Assembly (NCBI RefSeq): GCF_021353265.1 | Contig: NZ_JAJTWU010000002.1 | Location: forward strand, 310,001-374,000 | Direction of reading: 5' to 3' | Length of the DNA stretch: 64,000 bases | DNA from: Pelomonas cellulosilytica | Lineage (GTDB): Bacteria; Pseudomonadota; Gammaproteobacteria; Burkholderiales; Burkholderiaceae_C | Shown: in pieces, positions 21,542 through 29,426 of the stretch | Layout: the number at the start of each line of letters is the position of its first letter | Position numbering within the stretch: the first letter of the stretch is position 1 | The notes under the pieces: model-generated | Told to the model about the DNA's origin: nothing | Seen by the model: only the letters and a program-made list of their open reading frames with translations | Databases searched by the model: none | Program-made: the position numbers and the translations under genes

Positions 21542-21663
21542 GCTGGCCATGGCCGCCATGCTGGCTGGCCCCCTGTATTCCGACGCCCTTGGGCTCCGGC
21601 CGCCGATCGTGTGCGCTGCGCTGACGGCGTGGCGCCCTAACTGAATTCCTTAGGAGCATTCCC

Positions 21664-23238
21664 ATGAGTACGGTGGGCATCTTGCTATCGGCCTTTGTGC
21701 TGTCGGTGACAGCGCTAACAGTCTTCATCTGGACGCAGCGGCGCGGCCTGTTCGAGCGCAGCGCCAGCGGCGCCGAGGTCATCTTCGCGCCGGGTGAGAT
21801 CGGTCGCGCCGAAGACCCCGCCTCCGGGGTTGTTCCCACCGCCGACAACGAAGAGCTGTTGCTGCGCGCCCGGGCTGACGCGTCGACGGCGCCGCTGGTG
21901 TTCTTCTTCTTCTGTTGCGCGTTCGCGTGGTTGCTGGTCGCGTCCGCCGCGGGGCTGACTGCCTCCATCAAGCTGCACGAGCCCGACTGGCTGACGGGAC
22001 AGCCCTGGCTGACCTTCGGCCGCATCCGCACGATCCACCTCAATGCCGTGGCCTACGGCTGGGCGCCGATGGCGGGGCTGGGCATCGCGCTGTTCATCAT
22101 CCCGCGGCTGTTGAAGACCGAGCTCGTCGGCGCGCGCTACGCCTTCCTTGGCGCGGCGCTGTGGAATGCGGCGCTGATCGCCGGACTGGGTGCCATCGCG
22201 GCGGGCTTCAGCGACGGGCTGGAGTGGCTGGAGATCCCGTGGCAGATCGACATCCTGTTCGTCATCGGCGGTGCGCTGGTGGGCCTGCCGCTGGCGCTGA
22301 CGCTGCTGCAGCGCCGCGTGGACCATCTCTACGTGTCGGTCTGGTACATGGGCTGCGCGCTGTTCTGGTTCCCGGTGCTGTTCCTCATCGGGAACATGCC
22401 GGGCCTGCACCACGGCGTGCAGCAGGCGGCCATGAACTGGTGGTTCGGGCATAACGTGCTGGGCCTGTTCTACACGCCGCTGGCGCTGGCCTCGGTCTAC
22501 TACTTCCTGCCCAAGATCGTCGGCCGGCCGGTGCAGAGCTACAACCTGTCTCTGCTGGGCTTCTGGGGACTTGCCTTCTTCTACGGCCAGGTCGGAGGCC
22601 ACCACCTGATCGGCGGGCCGGTGCCGGGCTGGCTCATCACGCTATCCATCGTGCAGAGCGTCATGATGGTCGTGCCGGTCGCCGCATTCACCGTCAACCA
22701 GTACCAGACGCTGAAGGGCCACCTGGGCACGATCATCACGTCGCCCACGCTGCGCTTCATCGGCCTGGGCGGCCTGATGTACACGGCCAGCTCCGTACAG
22801 GGCAGCGTCGAGGCGCTGCGCAGCGTCAACGCGGTCACGCACTTCACGCACTTCACGGTGGCGCATGCGCATCTGGGGCTCTACGGCTTCGTGACGATGG
22901 TGTTCTTCGGCGCCATCTACTTCATCACGCCGCGCATCACCGGGCGCGAGTGGCCGTCGCAGGCGCTGATCGCCGCGCACTTCTGGCTGGCCACGGTGGG
23001 CATCGCCGTGTACTTCGTGTCGCTGACGATCGGCGGCTGGCTGCAGGGCCTGGCGATGCTGGACGAGACGCGGCCGTTCATCGAGTCCGTGACGTTGATG
23101 GCGCCCTACCTGAAGGCCCGCTCTGTGGGCGGCGCGCTGATGGGGCTGGGGCATGTCGTGTTCGTGCTGCACTTCGTGCTGCTGCTGGCCGGCCGCTCGG
23201 AAGGCCGCACCCGCCCCACGCTGCTGGCCACGCGCTGA
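21664..23238 (+). CDS. ccoN: cbb3-like cytochrome c oxidase catalytic subunit
   Basis: 524 residues, with about twelve membrane helices in the heme-copper core after an extra N-terminal helix. The heme and copper ligands are visible: RIRTIHLNAVAYGW, WWFGHNVLG, GQVGGHHLIGG and TVAHAHLGLYGF. It reduces oxygen at high affinity in the inner membrane. The first 50 residues (one helix, then FIWTQRRGLFERSASGAEV) lie ahead of the usual CcoN start and resemble the small assembly protein CcoS. TTAGGAG precedes the ATG. The gene begins a five-gene operon. The subfamily is divergent from standard cbb3 enzymes. Confidence 0.9.
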   Translation: MSTVGILLSAFVLSVTALTVFIWTQRRGLFERSASGAEVIFAPGEIGRAEDPASGVVPTADNEELLLRARADASTAPLVFFFFCCAFAWLLVASAAGLTASIKLHEPDWLTGQPWLTFGRIRTIHLNAVAYGWAPMAGLGIALFIIPRLLKTELVGARYAFLGAALWNAALIAGLGAIAAGFSDGLEWLEIPWQIDILFVIGGALVGLPLALTLLQRRVDHLYVSVWYMGCALFWFPVLFLIGNMPGLHHGVQQAAMNWWFGHNVLGLFYTPLALASVYYFLPKIVGRPVQSYNLSLLGFWGLAFFYGQVGGHHLIGGPVPGWLITLSIVQSVMMVVPVAAFTVNQYQTLKGHLGTIITSPTLRFIGLGGLMYTASSVQGSVEALRSVNAVTHFTHFTVAHAHLGLYGFVTMVFFGAIYFITPRITGREWPSQALIAAHFWLATVGIAVYFVSLTIGGWLQGLAMLDETRPFIESVTLMAPYLKARSVGGALMGLGHVVFVLHFVLLLAGRSEGRTRPTLLATR

Positions 23239-23248
23239 GGAGATCGTT

Positions 23249-23851
23249 ATGGATGAAGAAACCCGATTGATCGGCGGTGGCATGGTGATGCTGAGCCTGG
23301 CGACGAGCGCACTCGTCGTCGTGCCCTACATGACCGTGCGCGACGTGAAGGCGCCCGAGGCGCTGAAGCCCTACACCGAAGCGCAGCTGCGCGGGCGTGA
23401 GGTCTACATCGCCAACGGCTGCGTCTACTGCCATTCGCAGCAGCCACGCGCCAAGAGCCTGGGGCCCGACACCGCCCGCGGCTGGGGTCGCGCCAGCGTC
23501 GCGGCCGATTACGCCTACGACACGCCGCACCTGCTCGGCACGATGCGCACAGGCCCCGACCTGTTCAACGTCGGCGCGCGCCAGCCCAGTGAACAATGGC
23601 ACCTCGGTCACCTGTACCAGCCGCGCGCCTACGTGGAGGGCAGCGTGATGCCCAGCTACCGCTTCCTGTTCGAAACCAAGGACAAGCTGGATCGCGGCGA
23701 CGTGCAGGTGCAGCTGCCGCCGGGCTATGCGCCACCCGGCAAGCTCGTGGCGGCCAGCCGCGACGCGCTGGACCTGGTGGCCTATCTGCAGGCGTTGAAC
23801 CACACCTACCCGGTGGTGAACCTGCCCGAGCCCTTGACCGACAAGCGCTGA
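23249..23851 (+). CDS. ccoO: cbb3-like oxidase mono-heme cytochrome c subunit
   Basis: 200 residues with an N-terminal membrane anchor (about 8-27) and one heme c site, GCVYCHSQQPR (C58, C61, H62). The distal Met ligand is probably in SVMPSYRF. This is the CcoO arrangement: it carries electrons to the catalytic subunit in the periplasmic space. The ATG follows the ccoN stop by 10 bases with GAGGAG upstream. A standard cbb3 operon would follow with ccoQ and a di-heme ccoP; here a single-heme protein follows instead. Confidence 0.9.
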   Translation: MDEETRLIGGGMVMLSLATSALVVVPYMTVRDVKAPEALKPYTEAQLRGREVYIANGCVYCHSQQPRAKSLGPDTARGWGRASVAADYAYDTPHLLGTMRTGPDLFNVGARQPSEQWHLGHLYQPRAYVEGSVMPSYRFLFETKDKLDRGDVQVQLPPGYAPPGKLVAASRDALDLVAYLQALNHTYPVVNLPEPLTDKR

Positions 23852-23866
23852 TCCCAGGAGCCCGAC

Positions 23867-24463
23867 ATGACACCTGATCCGCAGATCACGCCGCAGCAGC
23901 AGCGCGAGAACCCCGACCCGCTGGAAGGCTCGAACCCCGTGCCCAACTTCGTGCGGGCGGGCATCGTGCTGGCGCTGCTGTTCGGCATTGCCTACATCAC
24001 CACCGCTGACATCGAGACGCCTGCGGATTGGGGCGACGGCCGGCAAGCGGGCGAGCTGGCCGGCGTCAAGCCAAAGGGCGGCGCCAAGGTTGACGGCGCA
24101 GCGCTGTTCTCGTCGCTGTGCGCCGCCTGCCACCAAGCCACGGGACAAGGCCTGCCGGGCGTGTTCCCGCCGCTGGCCGGCAGCGAATGGGTGCAGGGCC
24201 GGGATAGCACCACGGCCGCCATCCTGCTGCACGGCATCTCGGGCCCACTGACCGTTAGGGGCAACACCTACAACGGGGCGATGCCAGCCTTTGGCGGCCA
24301 ACTCAGCGACGAGCAGATCGCCGCAGTGCTGACGCATGTGCGCTCGCAGTGGGGCAACACGGCTGCACCCGTCACGCCGGAAACGGTGGCCGAGGCGCGG
24401 GCCGCGACTGCGCAGCGCACGGCGCCATTTGGCGGTGACAAGGAGTTGCCGCCGCACGATTGA
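23867..24463 (+). CDS. Membrane-anchored mono-heme cytochrome c (CcoP-like)
   Basis: 198 residues: a CcoP-like N-terminal segment (NPDPLEGSNPVPNFVRAGIV leading into one membrane helix), then a single class I cytochrome c domain with CAACH (C85, C88, H89) and a GAMPAFGG Met-ligand loop. Normal CcoP has two hemes, so this looks like a shortened third subunit that takes electrons from a soluble cytochrome. It lies 15 bases after ccoO in the same operon. Confidence 0.85.
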   Translation: MTPDPQITPQQQRENPDPLEGSNPVPNFVRAGIVLALLFGIAYITTADIETPADWGDGRQAGELAGVKPKGGAKVDGAALFSSLCAACHQATGQGLPGVFPPLAGSEWVQGRDSTTAAILLHGISGPLTVRGNTYNGAMPAFGGQLSDEQIAAVLTHVRSQWGNTAAPVTPETVAEARAATAQRTAPFGGDKELPPHD

Positions 24464-24480
24464 TCGTGCGCGGCCCCGCC

Positions 24481-25119
24481 ATGGCGACGACGCGTCCGGG
24501 GCCGCAGCGCCTGGTCGGAACGGTGCTCGCCTGCGCGGCGGTGCTCACGCTGTTCGTGGCGACGGTGGAGCGGCTCACTGACGGCTTCGAGCACTGGACA
24601 TTCGAGGCGCTGCGCCGCCAGCAGGCCGCCAGCGGCCAGCTGCGATGGCCGGCGATGGCCGTCATCGATGCGATGGGCCGGCCGCTGCAGTGGCCCGCCG
24701 GCGGGCCGGTGCGCATCGTGGACTTCATCTACACGAACTGCGAGTCTGTGTGCCAGTCGCTCGGCGCCGAGTTCTTCCAGGCGCAGCAACTGATCCGGCG
24801 CGAGGCGCCGGGCGTGCGGCTGATGTCGGTCTCCATCGACCCCGCACGGGACACGCCGCCGGCACTGGCGGGCTACGCCGCGCGCCACCGTGCACAGGCG
24901 CCGCTCTGGACGGTCGCTGCGCCGCGCAGTGTGGACGACGGCCTGCGGGTGCGCCGCGCGCTGGGAGTCATCGCCGTGCCCGACGGGCTGGGCGGCTTCG
25001 TGCACAACGGTGCGTTGCATGTCGTCGACCGGCAAGGCCACGTCGCCGGGATTTTTGATACTGCTGACTGGCCGTCCGCGGTGGCGCTGGCCGCGCGGTT
25101 GGACGCGGGGAGGCCATGA
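24481..25119 (+). CDS. SCO1/SenC family copper chaperone
   Basis: About 212 residues: one N-terminal anchor helix and a thioredoxin-like domain with the copper motif CESVC (C87, C91) and H175 in GGFVHNGAL, all three ligands present. SCO proteins deliver copper to, or reduce, the oxidase metal site; in this operon it would serve the cbb3-like enzyme. The ATG at 24481 is preferred; a TTG at 24460 overlapping the previous stop would add seven residues and is nearer an AAGGAG. Confidence 0.88.
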   Translation: MATTRPGPQRLVGTVLACAAVLTLFVATVERLTDGFEHWTFEALRRQQAASGQLRWPAMAVIDAMGRPLQWPAGGPVRIVDFIYTNCESVCQSLGAEFFQAQQLIRREAPGVRLMSVSIDPARDTPPALAGYAARHRAQAPLWTVAAPRSVDDGLRVRRALGVIAVPDGLGGFVHNGALHVVDRQGHVAGIFDTADWPSAVALAARLDAGRP

Positions 25120-25667
25120 AGCGCTGGTGGCCCGGCCTGTTGTTGTCGCTGCTGCTGGCCTGGCCCGGCGTGCGTGACGGCCTGGAGAGCCGCATGAGCC
25201 TGCACATGGCGGCGGAGCTGCCGATGCTGCTGGCTGCCGGCGCATGGCTGGCCGGTGTCCTGCCTTGGCCGGGCCGGCTGCTTCAGTGGCTGGATGCCGG
25301 CGGCCTGCTTGCCGCGACGACGGCGTCCGCGGTCCTCGCGCTGTGGATGGTGCCCGCGGCGCTGGACCTGGCGCTGCTGCAGCCCGGCGTGGCGCTGCTG
25401 AAGTACGGCTCGTGGCTCGCGGCCGGTGGCATGCTGCGGCTGGCGCGGCCGCGGTTCACGCCGGTCGTCGCGGCGTTCTTCCTGGCCAATGCTGCGTGGA
25501 TGACGGCCACGGCCGGCCTGCTCTACCTGGACGCCGAGCAACAGCTGTGCGTGAACTACCTCGTCAGCGACCAGCAGGTGGCCGGCTGGGCGCTGGTGGC
25601 CTGGGCGATCGCGATGGGGGCGGCGGCGCTGGCCGCGCTGCGGCCCGTCATCGCAGCCCGCGCTTAG
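25116..25667 (+). CDS. Integral membrane protein, oxidase operon (CtaG-like?)
   Basis: 183 residues with about five or six membrane helices and few polar loops; a CVNYLVSDQQVAGW segment lies near the end. It overlaps the SCO gene by four bases (ATGA) and ends the oxidase operon. Position and topology suggest an assembly or copper-handling protein, perhaps of the caa3_CtaG type, but I see no diagnostic histidine pattern and keep the function open. Its 3' end overlaps the convergent sugar kinase gene by four bases. Confidence 0.7.
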   Translation: MKRWWPGLLLSLLLAWPGVRDGLESRMSLHMAAELPMLLAAGAWLAGVLPWPGRLLQWLDAGGLLAATTASAVLALWMVPAALDLALLQPGVALLKYGSWLAAGGMLRLARPRFTPVVAAFFLANAAWMTATAGLLYLDAEQQLCVNYLVSDQQVAGWALVAWAIAMGAAALAALRPVIAARA

Positions 25668-26722
25668 GCGCGCGCCGCGCGGCCTTCCAACCAGCAGGCG
25701 GCGCCCAGCACGCCGAGGTCGCCGTGGCTGATGATGTGGACGGGCACCCGTTCAAGGAAGGGGCTCAGCACGCCCTTGTGCAGGAAGCGCTTGCGGAACT
25801 CGCTCTGCTGCAGGAAGGCTTCGATCTTCGGCAGGATGCCGCCCGCCAGCAGGATGCCGCCCTGTGCGCCGTACAGCGCCGCCAGGTCCGCTGCGAAGCT
25901 GCCGAGCAGCGCGCAAAAGGTGTTCAGCGCCTCCAGCGCGGCGTCGGAGCGCCGTTCCAGCGCGCTGGCCGTCACGTCGGCCGGCGTCTGCAGCGTGGGC
26001 GTCTCGCCGCGCAGCGTGGAGATCGCGCGGTAGAGGCGCAACAGGCCGGGGCCTGACAGCGCCGATTCGACGGGTACGTGCAGGTCGTCGCCAGCCAGCA
26101 CGCGCAGGATGTCCAGCTCGCGCGGCGTGCTGGCCGCCAGCGCCACGTGGGCTGCCTCGGTCGGCAGCACCTGCGGCGCCGGGCTCCCGGGCAGGATGGC
26201 CGCGCAGCCGAGGCCCGTGCCGGGGCCCATGACGACGATAGGCCCGGCTGCCAGCCCGCCGGTGGCGCTCTGGGCCGTCATCAGAGGGCGCATCTCGGCC
26301 GGCTGCACATAGGGCACGGCATGCGCCAGGGCCTCGAAGTCGTTCATGACCGTCAGGTCGGCCATGCCCAGCTGGGCCTGCATCTGCGAGATGGAGACCA
26401 CCGGCCACGGCAGGTTGCGGTTGACGACCTGGTCGCCCTGCACATAGCCGGGGCACGCTAGCACGCAGGCCGTGGGGGCGTTGTCTCGCCACGGCGTGGC
26501 GGCCAACCGGGCGACAAAGTCCACCAGGATGTCGCCGAGTCCGGGCCAGTCGGCGCAGACGTAGTCCTCGCGGTGCAGCAGCTCGACCGGACAGGCGCCA
26601 CCCTGGTCCCGAACATTGCGCGCCAGGCCCACCCGGGCGTGCGTGCCGCCGACATCGGCGGCCAGGAAGTAGGAGCCCGGCTCTTCCGGGCGGCGTGCAG
26701 GTGAGGGGGGCGAGGACAGCAT
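25664..26722 (-). CDS. Glucokinase (Glk)-family sugar kinase, possible GlcNAc kinase
   Basis: 352 residues. The Glk fold is clear: the phosphate loop AADVGGTHARVGLA (D23, G25-T27), the sugar-binding VMNDFEALAHAVP with N127 and D128, GPGTGLGCA, and ILLAGGILPKI. It phosphorylates glucose or a related sugar in the cytoplasm. Xanthomonas uses Glk-family enzymes as GlcNAc kinases. Here the gene is divergent from a NagP/FucP-type permease and shares a palindromic control region with it, so GlcNAc is a likely substrate; plain glucose is the alternative. The first 17 residues are not conserved in the family, and an internal start is possible. Confidence 0.85.
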   Translation of the reverse strand: MLSSPPSPARRPEEPGSYFLAADVGGTHARVGLARNVRDQGGACPVELLHREDYVCADWPGLGDILVDFVARLAATPWRDNAPTACVLACPGYVQGDQVVNRNLPWPVVSISQMQAQLGMADLTVMNDFEALAHAVPYVQPAEMRPLMTAQSATGGLAAGPIVVMGPGTGLGCAAILPGSPAPQVLPTEAAHVALAASTPRELDILRVLAGDDLHVPVESALSGPGLLRLYRAISTLRGETPTLQTPADVTASALERRSDAALEALNTFCALLGSFAADLAALYGAQGGILLAGGILPKIEAFLQQSEFRKRFLHKGVLSPFLERVPVHIISHGDLGVLGAACWLEGRAARA

Positions 26723-26745
26723 GGCCGCGGAGTTTCAGTGGCCAA

Positions 26746-26759
26746 TGACAATGTTGTCA
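26746..26759. promoter_or_regulatory. Palindromic operator, TGACAA-TG-TTGTCA
   Basis: A perfect six-base inverted repeat around a two-base centre, 24 bases upstream of the kinase start and in the control region shared with the permease-LacI operon. Such TGACAA/TTGTCA sites resemble those described for LacI-type NagR regulators. The LacI protein encoded at 28300 is the probable ligand. Confidence 0.7.
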
Positions 26760-26910
26760 ACATCGGCCAGCCTCCGTTGTCGCAGTCGTTGTATGACTGG
26801 GGTTTTCCCTTGAATGTTGGGTCGGCGGCACGCTCGCAAATCGCTGAGTTTGCTTTTTCTCATGGGGAAAAGCGGTCGATTGGCTCGAAATTGGCCCTGC
26901 ACTGACCCGA

Positions 26911-26939
26911 TTGACAACAGTGTCATGAAGATTGATAAA
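26911..26939 (+). promoter_or_regulatory. Promoter with overlapping LacI-type operator for the permease operon
   Basis: TTGACA (26911-26916), 17 bases, GATAAA (26934-26939): a near-consensus sigma-70 promoter reading toward the permease. The sequence TGACAACAGTGTCA (26912-26925), arms TGACA and TGTCA, overlaps the -35 box and is a second copy of the site at 26746. A bound repressor here would block transcription directly. Confidence 0.7.
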
Positions 26940-27016
26940 CGAGTCTGTTCATGAGCAGAAGGTGCGTGCAGACCCCACCCGGCCCACGCCGCCGCTGCTC
27001 CTCTCGGAGTCATTGA

Positions 27017-28303
27017 ATGCCCGCTGCTGGATCCCAAACGTCTTCCGCGACCCGTGCGCCCCTGGGGCCGGTGGCCATCATTGGCCTGCTGTTCTTCATC
27101 ATGGGTTTCTTCACGTGGATCAACGGGCCGTTGATCGGGTTCGTGAAGCTGGCGTTCAACCTCGATGACGTGAACGCCTTCCTCGTGCCGATGGCGTTCT
27201 ACCTGTCGTACTTCTTCCTGGCGCTGCCGTCGGCTGCCGTGTTCAAGCGCATCGGCATGAAGCGCGGCATGGCGCTGGGCCTGCTCGTCATCGCCGCCGG
27301 CGCGGTGGTGTTCGGCCAGTTCGTATCGATGCGCGTCTACCCCGGCGCGCTGACAGGCCTTTTCGTCATCGGCGCTGGCCTGTCGCTGCTGCAGACGGCG
27401 GCCAATCCTTACATCAGCATCGTCGGCCCGATCGAGAGCGCCGCGCAGCGCATCGCGTGGATGGGCATCTGCAACAAGGTGGCCGGCATCCTGGCGCCGC
27501 TACTGCTGGGCGCCGTGGTGCTGTCCGACGTGGGTGGCCTCGCGCAGAGCCTGCAGACGGCCGACGCCGCCACGCGCGAAGCACTGCTGGACGGCTTCGC
27601 GCACAAGGTGCACGCGCCCTACATGGTCATGGCCGGCGTGCTGGCGGTGCTGGCCGTGGGCATCCTGCGCTCGCCGCTGCCGGACATCCGCGCCTCCGAC
27701 GTCAACCGCAGTGAGGGTGCCACCGAACGCAGCCTGACCTCGTTCCCGCACCTGTGGCTGGGCGTCGTGTGCCTGTTCGTCTACGTCGGCGCCGAAGTCA
27801 TGGCGGGCGACGCTATCGGCACCTATGGCGCCGGCTTCAACCTGCCGGCCGACCAGACCAAGTTCTTCACGTCCTTCACGCTGGTGGCCATGCTGCTGGG
27901 CTACGTGGCCGGCCTCGTGCTGATCCCGAAGTTCATCTCGCAGCAGCGCTACCTGGCCATCTCCGCGTCGCTGGGCATCGTCTTCTCGCTGTGCGCCTAT
28001 GCGACGCATGGCTACGTGTCGGTCGGCTTCGTGGCGGCGCTGGGTTTCGCCAACGCAATGATGTGGCCCGCCATCTTCCCGCTGGCCATCCGCGCCCTGG
28101 GCCCCGCGACCGAGCGTGGTTCGGCGCTGCTCATCATGGGCATCGCCGGTGGCGCGATCATTCCGCAGGCCTTCGCCGTGCTGAAGGAGCACCACCACTT
28201 CCAGCTGGTGTTCGCCGCGCTGATGGTGCCCTGCTACCTCTACATCCTGTTCTACGGCCTGGTCGGCCACCGAGTCGGCCTGGGCAAGGGGAAGGCCGAG
28301 TGA
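27017..28303 (+). CDS. MFS sugar:H+ symporter, FucP/NagP family
   Basis: 428 residues with about twelve membrane helices and the family marker QTAANPYISIVGP near residue 135, followed by the matching second-half motif AMMWPAIFPLAI. This group (FHS family) includes permeases for L-fucose, glucose/galactose and N-acetylglucosamine. It is the first gene of the long plus-strand glycosidase operon, is divergent from the Glk-type kinase, and overlaps the LacI gene, a NagP-like arrangement, so GlcNAc released by the GH20 is the likely cargo. The exact sugar cannot be read. Confidence 0.87.
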   Translation: MPAAGSQTSSATRAPLGPVAIIGLLFFIMGFFTWINGPLIGFVKLAFNLDDVNAFLVPMAFYLSYFFLALPSAAVFKRIGMKRGMALGLLVIAAGAVVFGQFVSMRVYPGALTGLFVIGAGLSLLQTAANPYISIVGPIESAAQRIAWMGICNKVAGILAPLLLGAVVLSDVGGLAQSLQTADAATREALLDGFAHKVHAPYMVMAGVLAVLAVGILRSPLPDIRASDVNRSEGATERSLTSFPHLWLGVVCLFVYVGAEVMAGDAIGTYGAGFNLPADQTKFFTSFTLVAMLLGYVAGLVLIPKFISQQRYLAISASLGIVFSLCAYATHGYVSVGFVAALGFANAMMWPAIFPLAIRALGPATERGSALLIMGIAGGAIIPQAFAVLKEHHHFQLVFAALMVPCYLYILFYGLVGHRVGLGKGKAE

Positions 28304-29418
28304 CCGACAGGCGCAAGCTCCCGCCCGCAGCCGCGGCGCCGGATGCCGAGGAGGGCGCCGGCGTGACCCGCGTCACCCCGCCGCCGCGTGTGTCCATCCG
28401 GCACGTGGCCGAGACGGCCGGCGTGTCGCTGAAGACGGTGTCTCGCGTCATCAACGACGACCCCGCCGTGCGACCGGAGATGCGCGAGCGTGTGCGCCAG
28501 GCGATCGCCGCGCTGAACTACCAGTCCGACCCGCTCGCGCGCAGCCTGCGCAGCGCGCACTCGTTCGCGATCGGCCTGGTCTACAGCAACCCCAACGCGC
28601 AATACCTCGTGAGCCTGCAGAACGGCGTCCTGTCGGCCTGCCGCGAGCAGGGCTACGGCCTGCAGATCCATCCGTGCAGCACGCCGGCGCACGGCTCGGT
28701 GCAGGAGCTGCTGGCGCTGGTGCAGCGCTCTCGCCTGGCCGGCCTCGTGCTGGCTCCGCCGATGTCCGAGCAGCGCGACCTCATCGAGGCGCTGGCGGCG
28801 CATGGCGTCGTCGTCATCCGCATCGTGTCGGCCGGCGAGGACCCGCGCGACGTGCAGGACAGCGTGCGCGTGGACGACCGCCGTGCGGCGCACGCCATCA
28901 CCGAGCACCTGATCCAGCTGGGCCACAGCCGCATTGCCTTCCTGTGGGGCGACAGCTATTACCAGTCCAGCGTGCAGCGCTACGCAGGCTATATGGACGC
29001 GATGCGCGACTACGGCGTCGACGTGGATGCCGGGCTCGTGCTGGAAGGCGAGTTCAACTTCAACTCGGGCTTCCGCCGCGCGCGCAAGCTGCTGGCGCTC
29101 ACCGCGCCACCGACGGCCGTGTTCGGCAGCAACGACGAGATCGCCGCCGGCGTGCTGGCGGCGGCCCGCTCGGTCGGCTTCGACGTGCCGGGCGACCTGG
29201 CCATCGCCGGTTTCGAGGACAGCCCCTTCGCCCAGCTCAGCTGGCCGCCGCTGACGACCGCGCGGCAGGACACCGTCGAGATCGGCCGGCGCGCGGCGCT
29301 GCGCCTCATCGAGCGCGTGCGCCAGACGCAGTCCGGCAAAGCCGCCGAGCCCATCGCCGAAATCTTCACGCCCGAGCTGGTCGTGCGCGGCTCCACCGCG
29401 CCGCCGCGCCGCCGCTGA
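28300..29418 (+). CDS. LacI family transcriptional regulator (NagR-like)
   Basis: 372 residues from a GTG that overlaps the permease stop (GTGA), with AAGGGGAAGG upstream. The LacI helix-turn-helix (SIRHVAETAGVSLKTVSRVI) begins near residue 30 after a non-conserved leader, followed by a periplasmic-binding-protein-like effector domain (FAIGLVYSNPNAQYLVSLQN onward, VFGSNDEIAAGVL, LAIAGFEDSPFAQ). It probably represses its own operon and the kinase through the TGACA-type sites at 26746 and 26912 until an amino sugar or its phosphate accumulates. Confidence 0.9.
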   Translation: MTDRRKLPPAAAAPDAEEGAGVTRVTPPPRVSIRHVAETAGVSLKTVSRVINDDPAVRPEMRERVRQAIAALNYQSDPLARSLRSAHSFAIGLVYSNPNAQYLVSLQNGVLSACREQGYGLQIHPCSTPAHGSVQELLALVQRSRLAGLVLAPPMSEQRDLIEALAAHGVVVIRIVSAGEDPRDVQDSVRVDDRRAAHAITEHLIQLGHSRIAFLWGDSYYQSSVQRYAGYMDAMRDYGVDVDAGLVLEGEFNFNSGFRRARKLLALTAPPTAVFGSNDEIAAGVLAAARSVGFDVPGDLAIAGFEDSPFAQLSWPPLTTARQDTVEIGRRAALRLIERVRQTQSGKAAEPIAEIFTPELVVRGSTAPPRRR

Positions 29419-29426
29419 GCCTGGTC

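Noticed and set aside
20950..21624. Plus-strand overlapping frame within mgtC
   Set aside because: Out of frame with mgtC, Arg-rich, and without a start signal.
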